Below, piece after piece: positions 14,291 through 28,244 of a DNA stretch of 64,000 nucleotides. The position numbers were made by a program, and so were the translations under genes. Each line of letters starts with the position of its first letter. Position 1 is the stretch's first letter. The DNA lies in NCBI GenBank assembly GCA_016806645.1, contig JACSYO010002111.1, positions 516,501 to 580,500 of the forward strand. The letters are read 5' to 3'. The notes under the pieces are model-generated. The model was given only the letters and a program-made list of their open reading frames with translations, did no database searches and had not been told where the DNA came from. The stretch is from Ophiodon elongatus. Its lineage: Eukaryota; Chordata; Actinopteri; Perciformes; Hexagrammidae.

Positions 14291-15339
14291 TGATTATTTC
14301 AACTTTCGGAGACTAACGTTTCATCTGATATATTTCAAAAGGGTGTACTTCTTCCGTCACTTCATTTAGCTAATGTCTTTTATTGTGGGATTTCAGGGAT
14401 GCACTGATCCAACATTTTCAGTCCCGTTACTAGTGCCCATACTGATACAGATACCTGGGTATTGGTGATCATCCAATACCAGTGTTTAATTAATAAGCTG
14501 TATGCCTTACTGACTGGGGTCATTTTTTTATGGCAACATCAGGCTTGACTTCAAAATTGCTTTCTTATCTTTGTAAAACTAAAATGTAAAAAAATGAATA
14601 TACAAATACAAATTCATTGAATCTTTATTCATCATTAAAATTACAAAATGTGCACCAGAAATTTGGTAAAAATGATCAATAATTCAAATTCAAGTATTAA
14701 CCTTTGTAATATGGCAACAAATTCAAATGCCAGTAAGTAATGTATGTAGAACATACACATATAATTGAATTGAATAGAATAGAATAGATTGGCCCACTGG
14801 CCCACGATTTTTTTGTGGCATTGCCACACTAACAGTATAATGGATTTTACGACTTTCAAGTCTCTGTGAGCTTAGTTGAGATGTAATCACTTTGAATATT
14901 ATTTATTGTAGACAGTTCACGTCTAAATCAGATGGCATAGCTAATATAATTTTCCACATTGTCTTATTGACAAAATTTCCAGCCTTTTTTTGAATCAGTT
15001 GCATATTTTGATCAAAACATGCAATGCATGTAAATATATTTATATATTTATAAATTTAAATATAATATAACATATTTATATATGTTATGACAGATTTCCA
15101 ATACATGAAGAAATAGTCAAAACCAGACGTGAACCAGAAATCCGTGTGAATTATGGTAAATAGAAAAAAATGCCCTCACAGTTATAAGACAGAAAGAAAA
15201 ATGTATTCTCTGAAATACGAATCCATTTGCTGAATCAATAATAAAAATGAACTGTGATGAACAACATCAATGGCAAAGCTTGTGTTTCAGTTTTACAGAA
15301 GGGGAACATTTTTGTAACCGGCATGGCGCCGTTTCCAAG

Positions 15340-15494
15340 AGTCTTTGAATGTAGCATGTGGTCTGCTGCGGAGACCGAGGAGCTGAGTGCACGAGGCCCC
15401 GCCCCCTGCTCGTGAAGACTCGCAGCCTCGCTGAAGCAGTCAGGTTCACCCGGCGCGGATACATCAGCTCTACCGGTCCGACGCCGCTCCTCAG
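15340..15494 (+). promoter_or_regulatory. camk1g: CAMK1G promoter and 5' noncoding exon 1
   Basis: A short GC-rich island contains a GC box (cccgccccc near 15398) in otherwise AT-rich DNA and ends in a strong splice donor (ctcctcag|gtaaga, exon end 15494). The next acceptor in the same orientation is at 17435/17436, 26 bases before the CAMK1G start codon. The 5' limit of the exon is not determined. Confidence 0.6.
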
Positions 15495-17189
15495 GTAAGA
15501 ACCAGCTTATTACTCTTCCAGGACCCGGAAAAGTTACTCTGGTGACATGTTGAAGCTGTGTGGATTCAAATAAGTATTTTTTGTTGAGAAACACGACTTT
15601 TGCTCACATACTGAGTTGTATAATAGATTAAAATGTAAAAATCCGAGATACCGAACTAGCTAGTTTCCCACAGGAATGTGCTCGTGCTGTACTTTCATCT
15701 CGCCGACCTCCGTTTAGAACTCTCTGAATGTGACGTTCCAACAGGAGGACACAGCTCTCGCTACAATAAATGCTCTGGGAGTTCCTCTCCAGACTTTGGC
15801 TGAGCTGAACAGCACATTTAACTACTGTTGGTTTGCTCATACAGTGCAAGTTTGTTTTGCTATCTTGTTTTTGGAATGACTAAAGCACACTAACAGCTAA
15901 CCATCTTAAGTAAGCGTGTCCTACTTTAATTCAGACCACTTGAATCCTGGGTTCCCTTTTTGTCTAAATAATGGCTCCACGGTTAAAGGTCCTGAAAAGC
16001 TTTAAGTAACAATTAGAGCAGGGACTTCCTGTTCCTCACTTTGTAAAGAAGATGGATACAAGTTGAAGTTGTAAGTCTGTATTTTAATTAGTTTCCTAAC
16101 AACATTCTAATGGATTCGTAATAGCTGAATTCATCATCTAGAGTATGCAGAATTCAGGCAATGTACAATATATGAAATATCCTGGGGTTCAACCATTTTA
16201 CTATTTTAAGGTTTTTGTAGAATCGGAATGTATTCTAAAAAATGACTGAATTTCCTAATTTAGCGTATATCAATGTTCGGATGCACAAATATTGGCGCAT
16301 TCCAGTGTTCATTGTCCTTTCAAGGCCAGGATTATTAAACGACCCAGTTTTTGTTCTGTCAGGGAATCAGCCACTAATCTGTTCCCACAGGGGATGAGCA
16401 CAGGAGATGAGCACAGGAGATGAGAAGGAGGGAGGGTTGGGAAGATTAACTAACCACTGCTTTTTACCTTTCTAATCCTGTGGAACTGATAGGCACAAAT
16501 AGGCTTTACCCAGCTGGGAATAACCATGGACATGCAATTGTTTATGTAAGCAAGACAAAAGGGGATGTTGGGGGGACATCTTAGAGGGTGAAGGGACAGG
16601 GAAGGGGAAGGGTCAGGGTCGGGGAAGGACTTCTACTAGTATTTACTAGTTACTAGTTACTAGTTATGAAACACACACACACACACGATCGTAGCGTCTC
16701 GTCTCATGATGAAATCAACACTTAACATACTTATTTATAAGTATCTTCATCACTGCATATCTGGATTCATATTTCCTTAATTGAATTGTTTATTCATAGT
16801 TTGTCTAGTTTACATATTATAAGCAAATTGTTGTGTTATGTATCTGAATTAGTTACAAGAGCTTGACCTCCGGCCAACACTTTATTAGAGGGCCCGCTGC
16901 CTCTACGGGCCCCCAAGCTGGCAGACCCCAGTGCAACGGCACTGCCTGGACTGTCTACACTTACGGCCCTGCCAAGATGCTGCAATTCACAGAATGAGAT
17001 TTGTTTTAAGGTTAAATTTAAGCTGAGTTAGCACTTTGATATTTGAGGGACAGAGACATGCCAGATTGGGCCCACATTAGTCTTCTCTGTTCGAGAAGTG
17101 TGTTAAACAAAGACACATACTTATGTGATAATGATCCAATTGAAGTCATTCCTCAACACTATTGGATTTACAATCTTCATTTGATGCAT

Positions 17190-17375
17190 GATGATGGCCG
17201 GAGGCATTTTGTTTTGCGATTGTCCGTCCCTCCTATTCTCATGAACGGGATATCTCAGGAACACCTGGAGACAATTCCTACAAATCTGGCCCAAACGTCC
17301 ACTTGTGCTCAAGGATGAACTGATTGGAATTTGGTGATCAAAGGTCCAAAACACATTTTTGGCCATAACTCGGCG
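17190..17375. repeat. Teleost interspersed repeat fragment
   Basis: Contains 'ggcattttgttttgcgattg', 'gggatatctcaggaacacct' and 'ggaatttggtgatcaaaggt', signature phrases of a dispersed percomorph repeat. It ends about 60 bp before the first CAMK1G coding exon. Confidence 0.6.
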
Positions 17376-17461
17376 GTAATCCTAGTTTAACCCATAAGAA
17401 ATGTAATTAAATTATTATTATCATCTGTGTTTCAGGAGTCTACGGCAACGTCCGAGCCAAG

Positions 17462-17557
17462 ATGGGGCGGAAGGAGATCATCTGCAGCTGGAAGAAAAAC
17501 ACCAGTAATATCAAGGATGTGTTTGACTTCAAGGGGAAAATGGGATCGTAAGTACTA

Positions 17558-17611
<54 letters not shown>

Positions 17612-20600
17612 GTGGGTCGGTGGGATAGTCATCTGTCTACTTGTTGCACTACATACACCATGCACCATGCATTGCATACACCAAACTGCTCTCTGACAAC
17701 AGTTTGTAAATCACAGATGAGTCCTTTGTGACACCTGGACACCATTTAATGGAACCTTATTGGAATCAGGTCTCTAAACCTATTTGGTGAGGGTAACTGG
17801 TACAGACCTCAGACATGAGGTGGGCTTGCTCCAGCAGCTTGTGGGAATGAATGGTTGTCGGTCAGAAAATCCCGAAGATACAGTATGATATGTAGCAGGG
17901 TTAGCTCGCTGAAAACAGGCAGGCACAGTTCACAGTCACAAATGTAAACGCTAAATTCACTACATGTAAATACAATGAACCATCGAACACACGTCTTTGT
18001 TGCAGCCAGCAGCCTGATTTCCGCTACTGTTTTACATTTAAGTCATTTTGCCCAAGTTCTGAGGGAAGGAGGTACGGCTGTCTGTCTCCCAGTTCCCATG
18101 CTCACATTGGCCTCCGGGCCTCCGGGTAATCCCTTCCATCACCTCCCTGAGAGCTTGTTGTATCAACAGCTACTTATACTGCCCGGGTAATATACTCACA
18201 GCTGAATCTGCCGCACTGTTGGAAGACAGGAAGGTCATAATTAATCATAGAAAGATCATGATCACAACTTTGCAGTTGAATAAAATGGATCAGGTGCAAT
18301 GTATTGACATTTCGTGTGCAGTGGCCTCAAACCATCAAAGCCTATATATATTTTAAGATACACTATACCTGATTCTGATTTTGATACCTGTGTTCCTCAT
18401 TACTAATATCAAATTATACTTACCTACTACCATAGTTTGCTGAATATAAACCCATTTTTTAACAAAAAGCTCTTTTTTTTTGTTACAATTCAAAGGGTCA
18501 CTGCACCCACTTTGTGTGTCAAAGTCTATTTACCGGTCATGGGAAACATCAGCCAGTGAAAAGTGTAGAATGTCCTCTAATATTGCACAGACAGGACGGG
18601 GCTAACAAAAGACACTATCCAGTTGCATCATGGGAAACGTAGGATCCTACATTTTTGGAGCTCGACCCACATTAGGGGATAAAAGTCGTCTTTGCCTCTG
18701 CCTCATCAATTTTGATGTCTTGCAACTTTATGGAAGAGCAATACTCAAACGCTGGGTTGCCCTCTGAACAAAACAATCCAAACGTTGCAATTGTTTAACA
18801 CAAGCAACTTTGCATCAACTTTAAACACATTAATTACAGCATAACATTACCATTATGATTTAAATCATAACAAATTTCATCAAAGAATATGAGTAAGTAC
18901 ACATGACTAAACAAGCATTTGGTGCACACCAATATTGAGGTTCCACACTCTAATATGTGATTAGTAACAAGTGCCCTAGAACTTCCCAAAACTCTGTGGA
19001 TGATGCAAACTAGTTCTCTTCTGTCCTGCACAGAACAAGTTATTTGCTTTATCTGCATCATTTCCAGAAATGTAGTGAGACCAGGCTGGCTTCACATTAT
19101 TGTATGTGTCAGTACAGTAACCTGCAACAAATGGCTGTTAAGTTAACTGCAGGTGTTGCTTCCTCAGAGCTGTCCTGCTGCCTGAAAGCTGCTTAAAGCC
19201 CTCCTCCCTCGACTGGCTGTTAATGAGTTAGACTTCTCTGTGCGCGCGCGTGTGTGTGTGTGTGTGTGTGCGCGCGTGCATGTGAAGTTCTTGAGCACTG
19301 ACGTCAGAGCAGCAGCGCTGGAACATCCTAGCACCACTTCGTTATAGGATTAAGAGTCTGACTGACTATATTGGTGGATGAGTATACAATGGGTGCAGTA
19401 AGCAAGAGCAGGTGTGTATTTGTGCCAACAGGAGACTTGCACCGCTTGGCAACAGTGCATATTTAAGTGGTAGATGAACAGATTTTTAATATCTCCAGTG
19501 AATCTCAAGTGATTCGTGGTTTTTTTTTTTTTTTAAAGGTGGAGAACACGTGTGAATTAGCATGTTCACAGGAAAGTCAACATCTCCACTGAATTAAAGG
19601 CTGTGATGTTCCTCTAGGACAGGGGGATTCAATTAATATTCAGCGAGGTCCATTTAGAGAACATTTCCTCATCAAAGGTCCAGAACATCACAGTAACGTC
19701 TAACTTGTTCTATGATTTACTCCCATATATATCGAAGTAGCCTAGCAGTTGTATTAACATCTGTATGTCGAGTGACTGTCAAATCAAATAAAGTTCAATT
19801 GAATAACATCTCAACAATATTTATCAGTTTTCAAATGGAACTGGATGAATTATAAATAATACATAATCTAAAATTAAATAATTGTTCTTCTCTCGTTAAA
19901 ATATGGGATGCATTTAAGAATATATTAAATAACATAAAGCTTTTGAAGAATGTGCATCTTTAAAATACATTTTTAGAAAAATGAATTGAACTTAATGGTC
20001 CTGCAGCTTTAAATTCAGTTAATTCAGGCGTGAAGTGATGTCAATCAAAAGAGCCACGATGTTATGTTCTCATCTTCTAAATGGAGTAAATTGTGTGCAG
20101 AGACTTTATCTGTGGTTATTAAAACCTCTTATTCCATCTTTATTCTCCTCTCTGTTTACGTGATTGTTGGACAGTGAATGAATGTGTCAGGATTCTGATC
20201 ATATTAAGCTCTGAGGTTTATTTGCTGTGCCTTCATTTCAGATGTGAGTGACGTTTGGTCTAAAGAGTTGGGATTTGTCTCGTAGTGGAGCTTCATATTA
20301 CCGCTTTTAATAATCGTCACGTTCTCTGATCATATGAGACATAATGGTTTTGAACTGTCAGTGGGAAGAATGAACCTATAAGAGTCTGTCCGTTCTTGGT
20401 TCAAGGCTCTGGTTAAGCTGTCTACTCTTCTCTTTTTGGAGAACGCCATGTGAAATAACTTCTCTGACTCACGTGTTATTCTCCAACTACTCGGTCTCTC
20501 GCCCCGTCTCTGCCTTTTGTGTGTAAATCTCACTCGAGTCGAGGGCGATGCTTATCGGAATACATATTTTATTGGCTGAGTAGCATCATGTGATATGATT

Positions 20601-22454
20601 TGCAACGCATGTAATCATCGGGTTAGCTAGGGTTCGGATACAGCGGCGTCTAGGGCCGGATCCAGATATTAGTGAACCCTGCTCTAGGTTATGAAAGTTG
20701 ATCAGATGATTTAATTGTGTCGATATGTATCGAATGAAATATGATCCATTCAGTAAGGGCTAATATCCTTCTCTAAAAAAAACGCTGCATTCATAAGGCG
20801 TGTTTTTAAGTCTCCCTTATTGGGTTTGAGGCGTTTTAGGTCAGAGCTGCAGTATCACCTGAACAGATGCTTGAGTCAGTGGCCAAAATGAGGGATTACA
20901 CCCTGGCTACCACATTATTGTTTTTCAAAGATGCTAGCCAATCACTCACCCAGAAAATATTAGAATGTTAGCTTCGTCAATATGCTAACAAGCACTATCT
21001 GTCACCTCAACCAGATTAAATATTTTAAGGTAATTTAGCATAATACACAGCACACTACAAGAAAGTCTATTTAGCTTTACCTGACAAAACACATCACATG
21101 AATGTAACGTAATCTATGGATGATATGTCTCTTGGGACAGGGGGCTGTATTTCTGGGGTTCCTGTGTAGTCAGCAGATATCCAGGCCAAGACTTCCTTTT
21201 CTGTGTGCTGCACATTGCCTACAGTCCATTTAGCAACTTGAGATGTGAGGCTGGAGTCTGGACCGGATTGTAGTAGCCAGTTTAAACCAATAAAAGCTAA
21301 ATCATCGATAGAGAACAGCCAGTGGGTTCCGCGGTTGCGTGTCGGCCGATTCGGAATTCCGACTCTTTTGCTTTCCACACGGACTGTTTATACATATACG
21401 TTTTGTTCAGCGAGATAATCTACACAAAATGAACACCACTGTTGATCTGAAGCGTGAATGCGGTCAGCAGAAGTCAGGAGCTAACGTTAGGCTGTAAACC
21501 AACCACACGGTCGCATGAGCGCGAGTTTACACATCGAGGTTGTAAAGGCAGAAAAGTGTGAGGACGTTTAGGAAATGTTTTTTAGCCACGCGTTAGTGAC
21601 CGCCTTTTTTTAAGACTAAGAGAAAACATTCAAAACTCATGAGAGCGGTATTTTACTGATGCAAACGTTAAAATCTTTTAAGCTTGTTTTAAGCACAGAC
21701 CTTGTTTCAGGCATCTAACCAAAAAGACCTTCAGATAACCCATTGACTTTGAGACGATGGAACCAGAAGAGCAAAAATGCTGACTCATTTCTGGGTTTCA
21801 GGACTCATTCCTGCGCCACTGTGATTAGTCACTACTACTAGGACTACAAATAGAAACCAGAACGCCTGATGCCAAAATCTTTTCCTGTTGCCTGGAGAGT
21901 CTAGATGTGACTGCAGAATCTGTTTACAGAGATTACATTAACGCTAAAGTCACGTGTCCGTCAGCCTCCATCGAGGACGCTTATGGTGCCAATCAAAATA
22001 AAGCATAAACACGTAATAGAACTTGGTGAACGTTTTTAATCAAGGTTAGAAAAATAAAAACAAATCACGGAAGTGATGCATCTTACAAGTGAGACATCTC
22101 ATGTCTGGGGACCCGACCTGTTTGTTTGGTAATTGTCCATCATCCTGGAAACATTCATGTCTCTGTCCTGAAGTAAAGGACAAACCATACCAAAAAACAT
22201 GAAAGAATACAAACAACAAATAGTGTTGTGTCCTTTACAGTTTGATATGTTTGAGCATTTCCACGGACTGATTCCACTCCACTAACCCTCCCTTCAATGT
22301 TTGTATCTCTGTCTGTTTTTGTGCAGGGGGTCTTTTTCAGAGGTGTTTATGGTGAGAGAGAAGACAACCGGAAAACTCTATGCCCTGAAGTGTCTGAAGA
22401 AAAAACACCTCGCTCATAGCAACCTCGAAAATGAAATCAATGTGCTGAGAAGGT

Positions 22455-22547
<93 letters not shown>

Positions 22548-23413
22548 ACACACACATACATACATTCATACAAGTGATTTCCATTGTGTTCTAGCTAACA
22601 GAGAGCAGTGCAAAAATGCAACATTTGCTACTGAGGACAACAGCGATGCCTCAACCGCTCTCTTACCATTTCAGGATACAGCACGAGAACGTGGTGGGGC
22701 TGGAGGATTTCTATGAGAGTCGAACGCACTATTACCTGGTCATGCAGCTGTAAGTGGATTCATTATTATTATGGAAACTGGGATCTCCAAAATATATTAC
22801 AAAGTTCTGAGGTTTTTACAGGCCCACAACAAAACCTTTTGTCCAACAGAACTCTATAAGAAGAAGGCAATATGATCCCTAATAAAATATGGATGATTTC
22901 CTTTCTGTTTCTGTGTTTGTGCGTGTGCGTGTGTGTGTGCGCGCGCAGAGTGTCAGGCGGGGAGCTGTTTGATCGCATTATAGACAAGGGGGTTTACACT
23001 GAGAAGGACGCCAGTACAGTCATCAAACAGGTGCTGCAGGCTGTCAGCTACCTGCACGAAAACAGCATCGTACACAGGGACCTGAAGGTAAGACACAGGC
23101 ACACACACACTTTTGGACGATTCTCCAATTAACTGGTCTCTAGTCTGAAATGTGTCCCCGAAAGTGGCCAAAGTCAGGAACACACACAGAATAATTATTT
23201 CCCAGAAGAAAGAACATATACAGCTGACCAAATGACCAAAACACATCACTATAAAAGACCTTTCAAACAGAGATGTTTACAAAGTACTGTGTGCTTTAAC
23301 GACATTTTATGTCTCTCTCTGTCTTTCTGTCTTTCTTTCTCACTCTATTTCTCTGTCTCTCTGTCTCTCTGTCTTTCTGTCTCTCTGTCTTTCTGTCTTT
23401 CTTTCTCTCTCTA

Positions 23414-23463
<50 letters not shown>

Positions 23464-26400
23464 GCTGTCTCTCTGTCTCTCTCTCTGTCTCTCTATCTCT
23501 GTCTGTCTCTGAGCAGCCTGAGAACCTGCTGTACTATAATACAGATGAGAATGCTAAGATCATGGTCAGTGACTTTGGCCTGTCGAAGACGATGGAACAT
23601 GGTGTGATGTCCACAGCCTGTGGTACACCAGGATATGTTGGTGAGTTGTTTGATCGGGGCATGCACATACACTTTTTTCACCTCCCTTGAAAATTTTACA
23701 TTTAAATGACACAAATTAAAAGGAAATATAACTCAAAAAGAAATTACAATGTACTGTTAGTGTTACATCTGTTGTGATGAGGAATCCTAAAATAGGTGAC
23801 CTGGTGCCATGCATGGAGGAGTGCCAAACTATATGAAGTTGGTACCACTCCAACTCTTCCCGCACTGGCTCTGGTTCCTCCCCCGCCAGAGAGGTGACGT
23901 TCCACGTCCCTAGAACCAGTCTACGATGCCTTTGCCCATCTTCATGTGGTTCTTCCGGGCTCCAGTAGGGGTCCCGGTTTCCCGGACAAGGTGCTGTTCT
24001 GTTGTAGCCGTTTCATGTCAGGTTGTTCTTAGTTGGGCCCTGGGACCACTTTGCCTTGGGAGACCCGGCCAGGAGCTATTGGCCCCGACAAGACAGTTTT
24101 CAGATTCCTACACCAGGAGCTATTGGCTCTGACAACACAGCTCTCGGGTTCCTTCACCAGGAGCTATTGGCCCTGACAACACAGCTCTCGGGTTCCTTCA
24201 CCAGGAGCTATTGGCCCTGATAACACAGCTTTCAGGTTCCTTCACCAGGAGCTATTGGCCCTGACAACACAGCTCTCTGGTTCCTTCACCAGGAGCTATT
24301 GGCCCTGAAAACACAGTTTTCAGGTTCCTTCACCAGGAGCTATTGGCCCTGACAACACAGCTCTCGGGTTCCTTCACCAGGAGCTATTGGCCCTGAAAAC
24401 ACAGTTTTCAGGTTCCTTCACCAGGAGCTATTGGCCCTGACAACACAGCTCTCGGGTTTCTTCACCAGGAGCTATTGGCCCTGACAACACAGCTCTCGGG
24501 TTCCTTCACCAGGAGCTATTGGCCCTGACAACACAGCTCTCGGGTTCCTTCACCAGGAGCTTTTGGCGGTTCCTGGAGGGGCAGGAGCAGTCAAATCAGT
24601 TTTCATAAAACAATGTCAGTCCAGGTGCTTATATTCAGACGGAATATGTCATCTTCTGTTCAAATGTTTCAAATGCTTAAATGTGTTAGCAGCTAGTGAG
24701 TACACATTTTCATAATGACACGTTGAAGGTTTTTGATTGTCAGTCGTATTTAAACTATAGAACTTCTATGGGAGTTTTTGCCGATCAATACTATAATCTA
24801 TGACGTAACAATTTGCTATTGGTGGGATTTATACAAGCAAAGATATTAAGAAGTTCAAGACTTCAAGAAGTTTCCAGAAAACGTTTTTCTTCACCCTTTT
24901 TCACAGTGTAATCATGCTATTGCACTCTGCAGCTGGCAGTTACAAGTAAAGGTGGATATGGTGACATTTGAAATCCCAACAACAACATAATCCTCTATCA
25001 CAGGAATAGAAACATAAACATCGAGGACATAGAGGACATCCATGGTGCGAGTACTATTTTTTTCTGTTAACCTGCATCACTACTGTGTGTCGTTCTACAG
25101 CCCCGGAGGTTTTGGCCCAGAAGCCCTACAACAAAGCAGTGGACTGCTGGTCCATTGGAGTCATCACTTACATCCTGTGAGTACATTTCTGTCCTCTCAC
25201 AAGAACATAGCACGTTACATGGCCGTATTCATATATAGGCATTACAGACTGGAGAACTGAGGAGATCTATTAGTTATGGAGCTATTTTTCCCCACGAAAA
25301 GTATACATTTGAAAGTTCACTTTCAATAATAAGCCTGAGGTTATACAGTAAATACATACACTTTTTTTGTAGAGAAATCATAATTCTTTCATGTTTTGTA
25401 GCATATCCGAAATAGATCAAAAAGGTACAAGGGGTTACAAAGGGTGGATCTAATGGGATTAGCTGAGTTAGCTGCTTGTCTCTGTGTTGCAGGCTCTGCG
25501 GCTACCCTCCATTCTTTGAAGATAACGAGACTCGATTGTTTTCAAAGATCATGAGAGCTGAGTACGCCTTCCATTCACCTTTCTGGGACAACATCTCTGA
25601 GTCAGGTATGGAAACAGAAAAAAAAAGAATTCACTTCTCAGTCTGATACCCCTGAAACTTTCTCTTTTGGAATTGTACTCATTTTTATATGTAGCTTTGA
25701 CGCTATTTAAAATGACAAGGACTTAGTCTAGGACCTCGGCGAGACCTAAAGCAGCTTTAATCAGTATTCTTATCACAAAATCAAATGCAAACAATGCAAC
25801 CATGTGAAAGGGGTCGCTTGTAGTGCTGAATTTACAGAGAATTATCAGCTGAATCTGCAGCTCCCCTCGGCTTTACAAAGCTTTATAGTGAGTTCCACCT
25901 CATTGTTTAGCTCCGGCTTCATTTCCAGATGCAGCAGGCAGCCGCAGTCAGCTATAAAAAACCGATGTCAGACACAGTTAGAGAACAGCTGGTCAACATA
26001 GTGAAGCATTTAGCAGCTAAACAACCAGATATTTCCCTAAAAGAGAGTGCATGACTTCATCAGGTGGCCAGAAACCCAACTCCAAATCAATGAATGTATG
26101 TTGCTCCATAACTGCTGAATGTATAAAATAGCAAATGTTTGCTAATAAGGGCCCTGTTCTCAAATGTGGCTAACTAATTCAGGCTAACATCCGGCTAAAA
26201 TAGTCCTGTTTACCCTTATTTTATGTGGGTCCCTACCTTGTTATGAGTGTCATTCAGTTCTACATTGTGCTCTAAAATATTTCCACTGTTTCTGTTCAAT
26301 AATACAAGTGAATGTGGTTAGACTTCGAGGAATGTTGGGTGCAATGGACCAATGTTCCCAATGGACGTGCAGGAGACATTTAAGTGACAATCATTAGCCT

Positions 26401-28168
26401 GTTATGCAAATGTGACCTTAGTAGAATCTCTTAAAAAGAATGAAGGCTATTCGCTCCACTGTAAGAATTTAAACAAGCTTCCACATTAAAATCCAGACAA
26501 AAATACTTCGATTTGAACTACTTGGTTATCCTCGTACAAAGAACGGGGACAAGTTCACCATATCAACTACAATATAATAATAATAATATTAATAATGTTC
26601 AAATCTTGTCCACTGCCCTCAAGTAAATGCAGTTTTAAATCACTTTGCTTGGACTTATCTACAAATCACACGCCACGATTTTCAGCTTCAGAGGCTCGCT
26701 GATGCCTTCCAGATATCTAGCAGACTAAATATCTGCAAAGTATTTTCAACATGGACATGGCATGAATAAAGCTAACACATAATACAGTGACTGATCTATA
26801 TTGGGGACGTGTCGAAACAGAGTTTAATGTGAAAACGTTGAAGAAGCATGGTTACTGCTTCCAGTGTGTTTTCGTGACAAGGCTTGGTTTGGATGCCTCA
26901 TCGGGGATTCCTCCTGGTGAAGGACCTCCTAGTGTGTGGCTCCTTGTCATGTAGTGTGAAAACTACAACGACTTCAAGACTCCTTATCACAAGACAGCCA
27001 GTTGTGTCGTGTGAACTTGGCTGAAGACGCTGTACTGCCTTAATTCTTGGTCTGAATTTAGATGTGACGGCTTGATGAGCAGAAAGTTCAGAAAGGTGGG
27101 GCACCTCACCACCAAATTCTGAGCATCTGTAGTCTTTGTAACACATGTGGGGTTAATGTTTGAGTAACTAGTTGTATGTTTATTCTCTTACTTTGCGGCA
27201 CATTTATTTGTCGATAAAAGTTCCATGAAAATGCATTGCACTGTTCCATTATTGAAAAGGGAGGGTTGAAAGCAAGGGTCATCTTACCATATACAGTCCG
27301 CATGCATCTGGACTTGAAATATGCTTTCAAGGTCTCATGTGACAATGTAACAAAACCAGCGTCACTCCTCTGATTAACCTCAGTGTTAGCTAAGTATAGA
27401 TCCGAATGTTTTGAGGGCTTAACCTAATGTAGACCAGCATACCTACTTACATCATACTTACCTCTCCCACTGCTATAGGGGTTTGAGCTGTTTGGATTAG
27501 AGCAGATAAAATTACCGACGATACTAAATGGACAAGGACAGTTCTCGCTCGTCTGAGGGATTAAGAGAGCTGGCATTAAGAGACAAACTTGCCAAACTTC
27601 CTCATAACCTGACGGGAAAATGTAGGGGAAAAAAGAAGGGTGCTGATGGAGAGGAGATGTTAAAGGTCTGATAGATACAGTATTTTAAAACCATTACATT
27701 GCGGGATCTACTGTTCTTTCCTGTTTTCTTTCCGGTTGTGAAGCTGAAGCATCAGCATAGTGCTGCCAACCGCTGTTACGTACCTCCACTCCAGCAGAAG
27801 GACCCACACATACAAATATCTGGAAACACTGGGACAGTGCAAGCTAATAACTGATGAGTGATTAATAAAAGTTCATATTGCGTAAAAGTTGGCATGAACC
27901 TTTTGATGGAATCAAATGTAATTTCACTGCAGGTGCATACAATAATACACATTTGACCAAATGTGTATTATTGTATGCACATTTGGTCAAATGTGTATTA
28001 TTGTATGCACCTGCAGCAGGTCAGAGTGCTGCATTGTAATCTGACAGATGAGCATGCCATGTCTCAACAGCCAAAGACTTCATCAAGAATATGATGGAGA
28101 AGAACCCCACGAAGCGCTTCCTCACCGAGCAGGCACTCAGACACCCATGGTGAGTCCTTTCTCTTGGG

Positions 28169-28244
<76 letters not shown>

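Larger units (their letters stand above)
11771..15300. other. Intergenic interval between divergent USP48 and CAMK1G
   Basis: About 3.5 kb with no convincing exon on either strand. The right of the start codon (11771-12450) probably holds the USP48 5' UTR and promoter. The remainder is AT-rich, with a transposon tail near 14.23 kb. The longest open frame (13373-13705, 110 codons) resembles no family I know and lacks coding character. Confidence 0.6.

Noticed and set aside
23232..23690. 152-codon frame spanning the CAMK1G exon at 23517
   Set aside because: Its 5' part is translated CTCTGT repeat; only 23517-23640 is a real exon, with clear acceptor and donor.
24071..24570. Regularly spaced repeats resembling a CRISPR array
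   Set aside because: The 44-bp units are contiguous with no unique spacers and lie in a vertebrate intron; it is a minisatellite.
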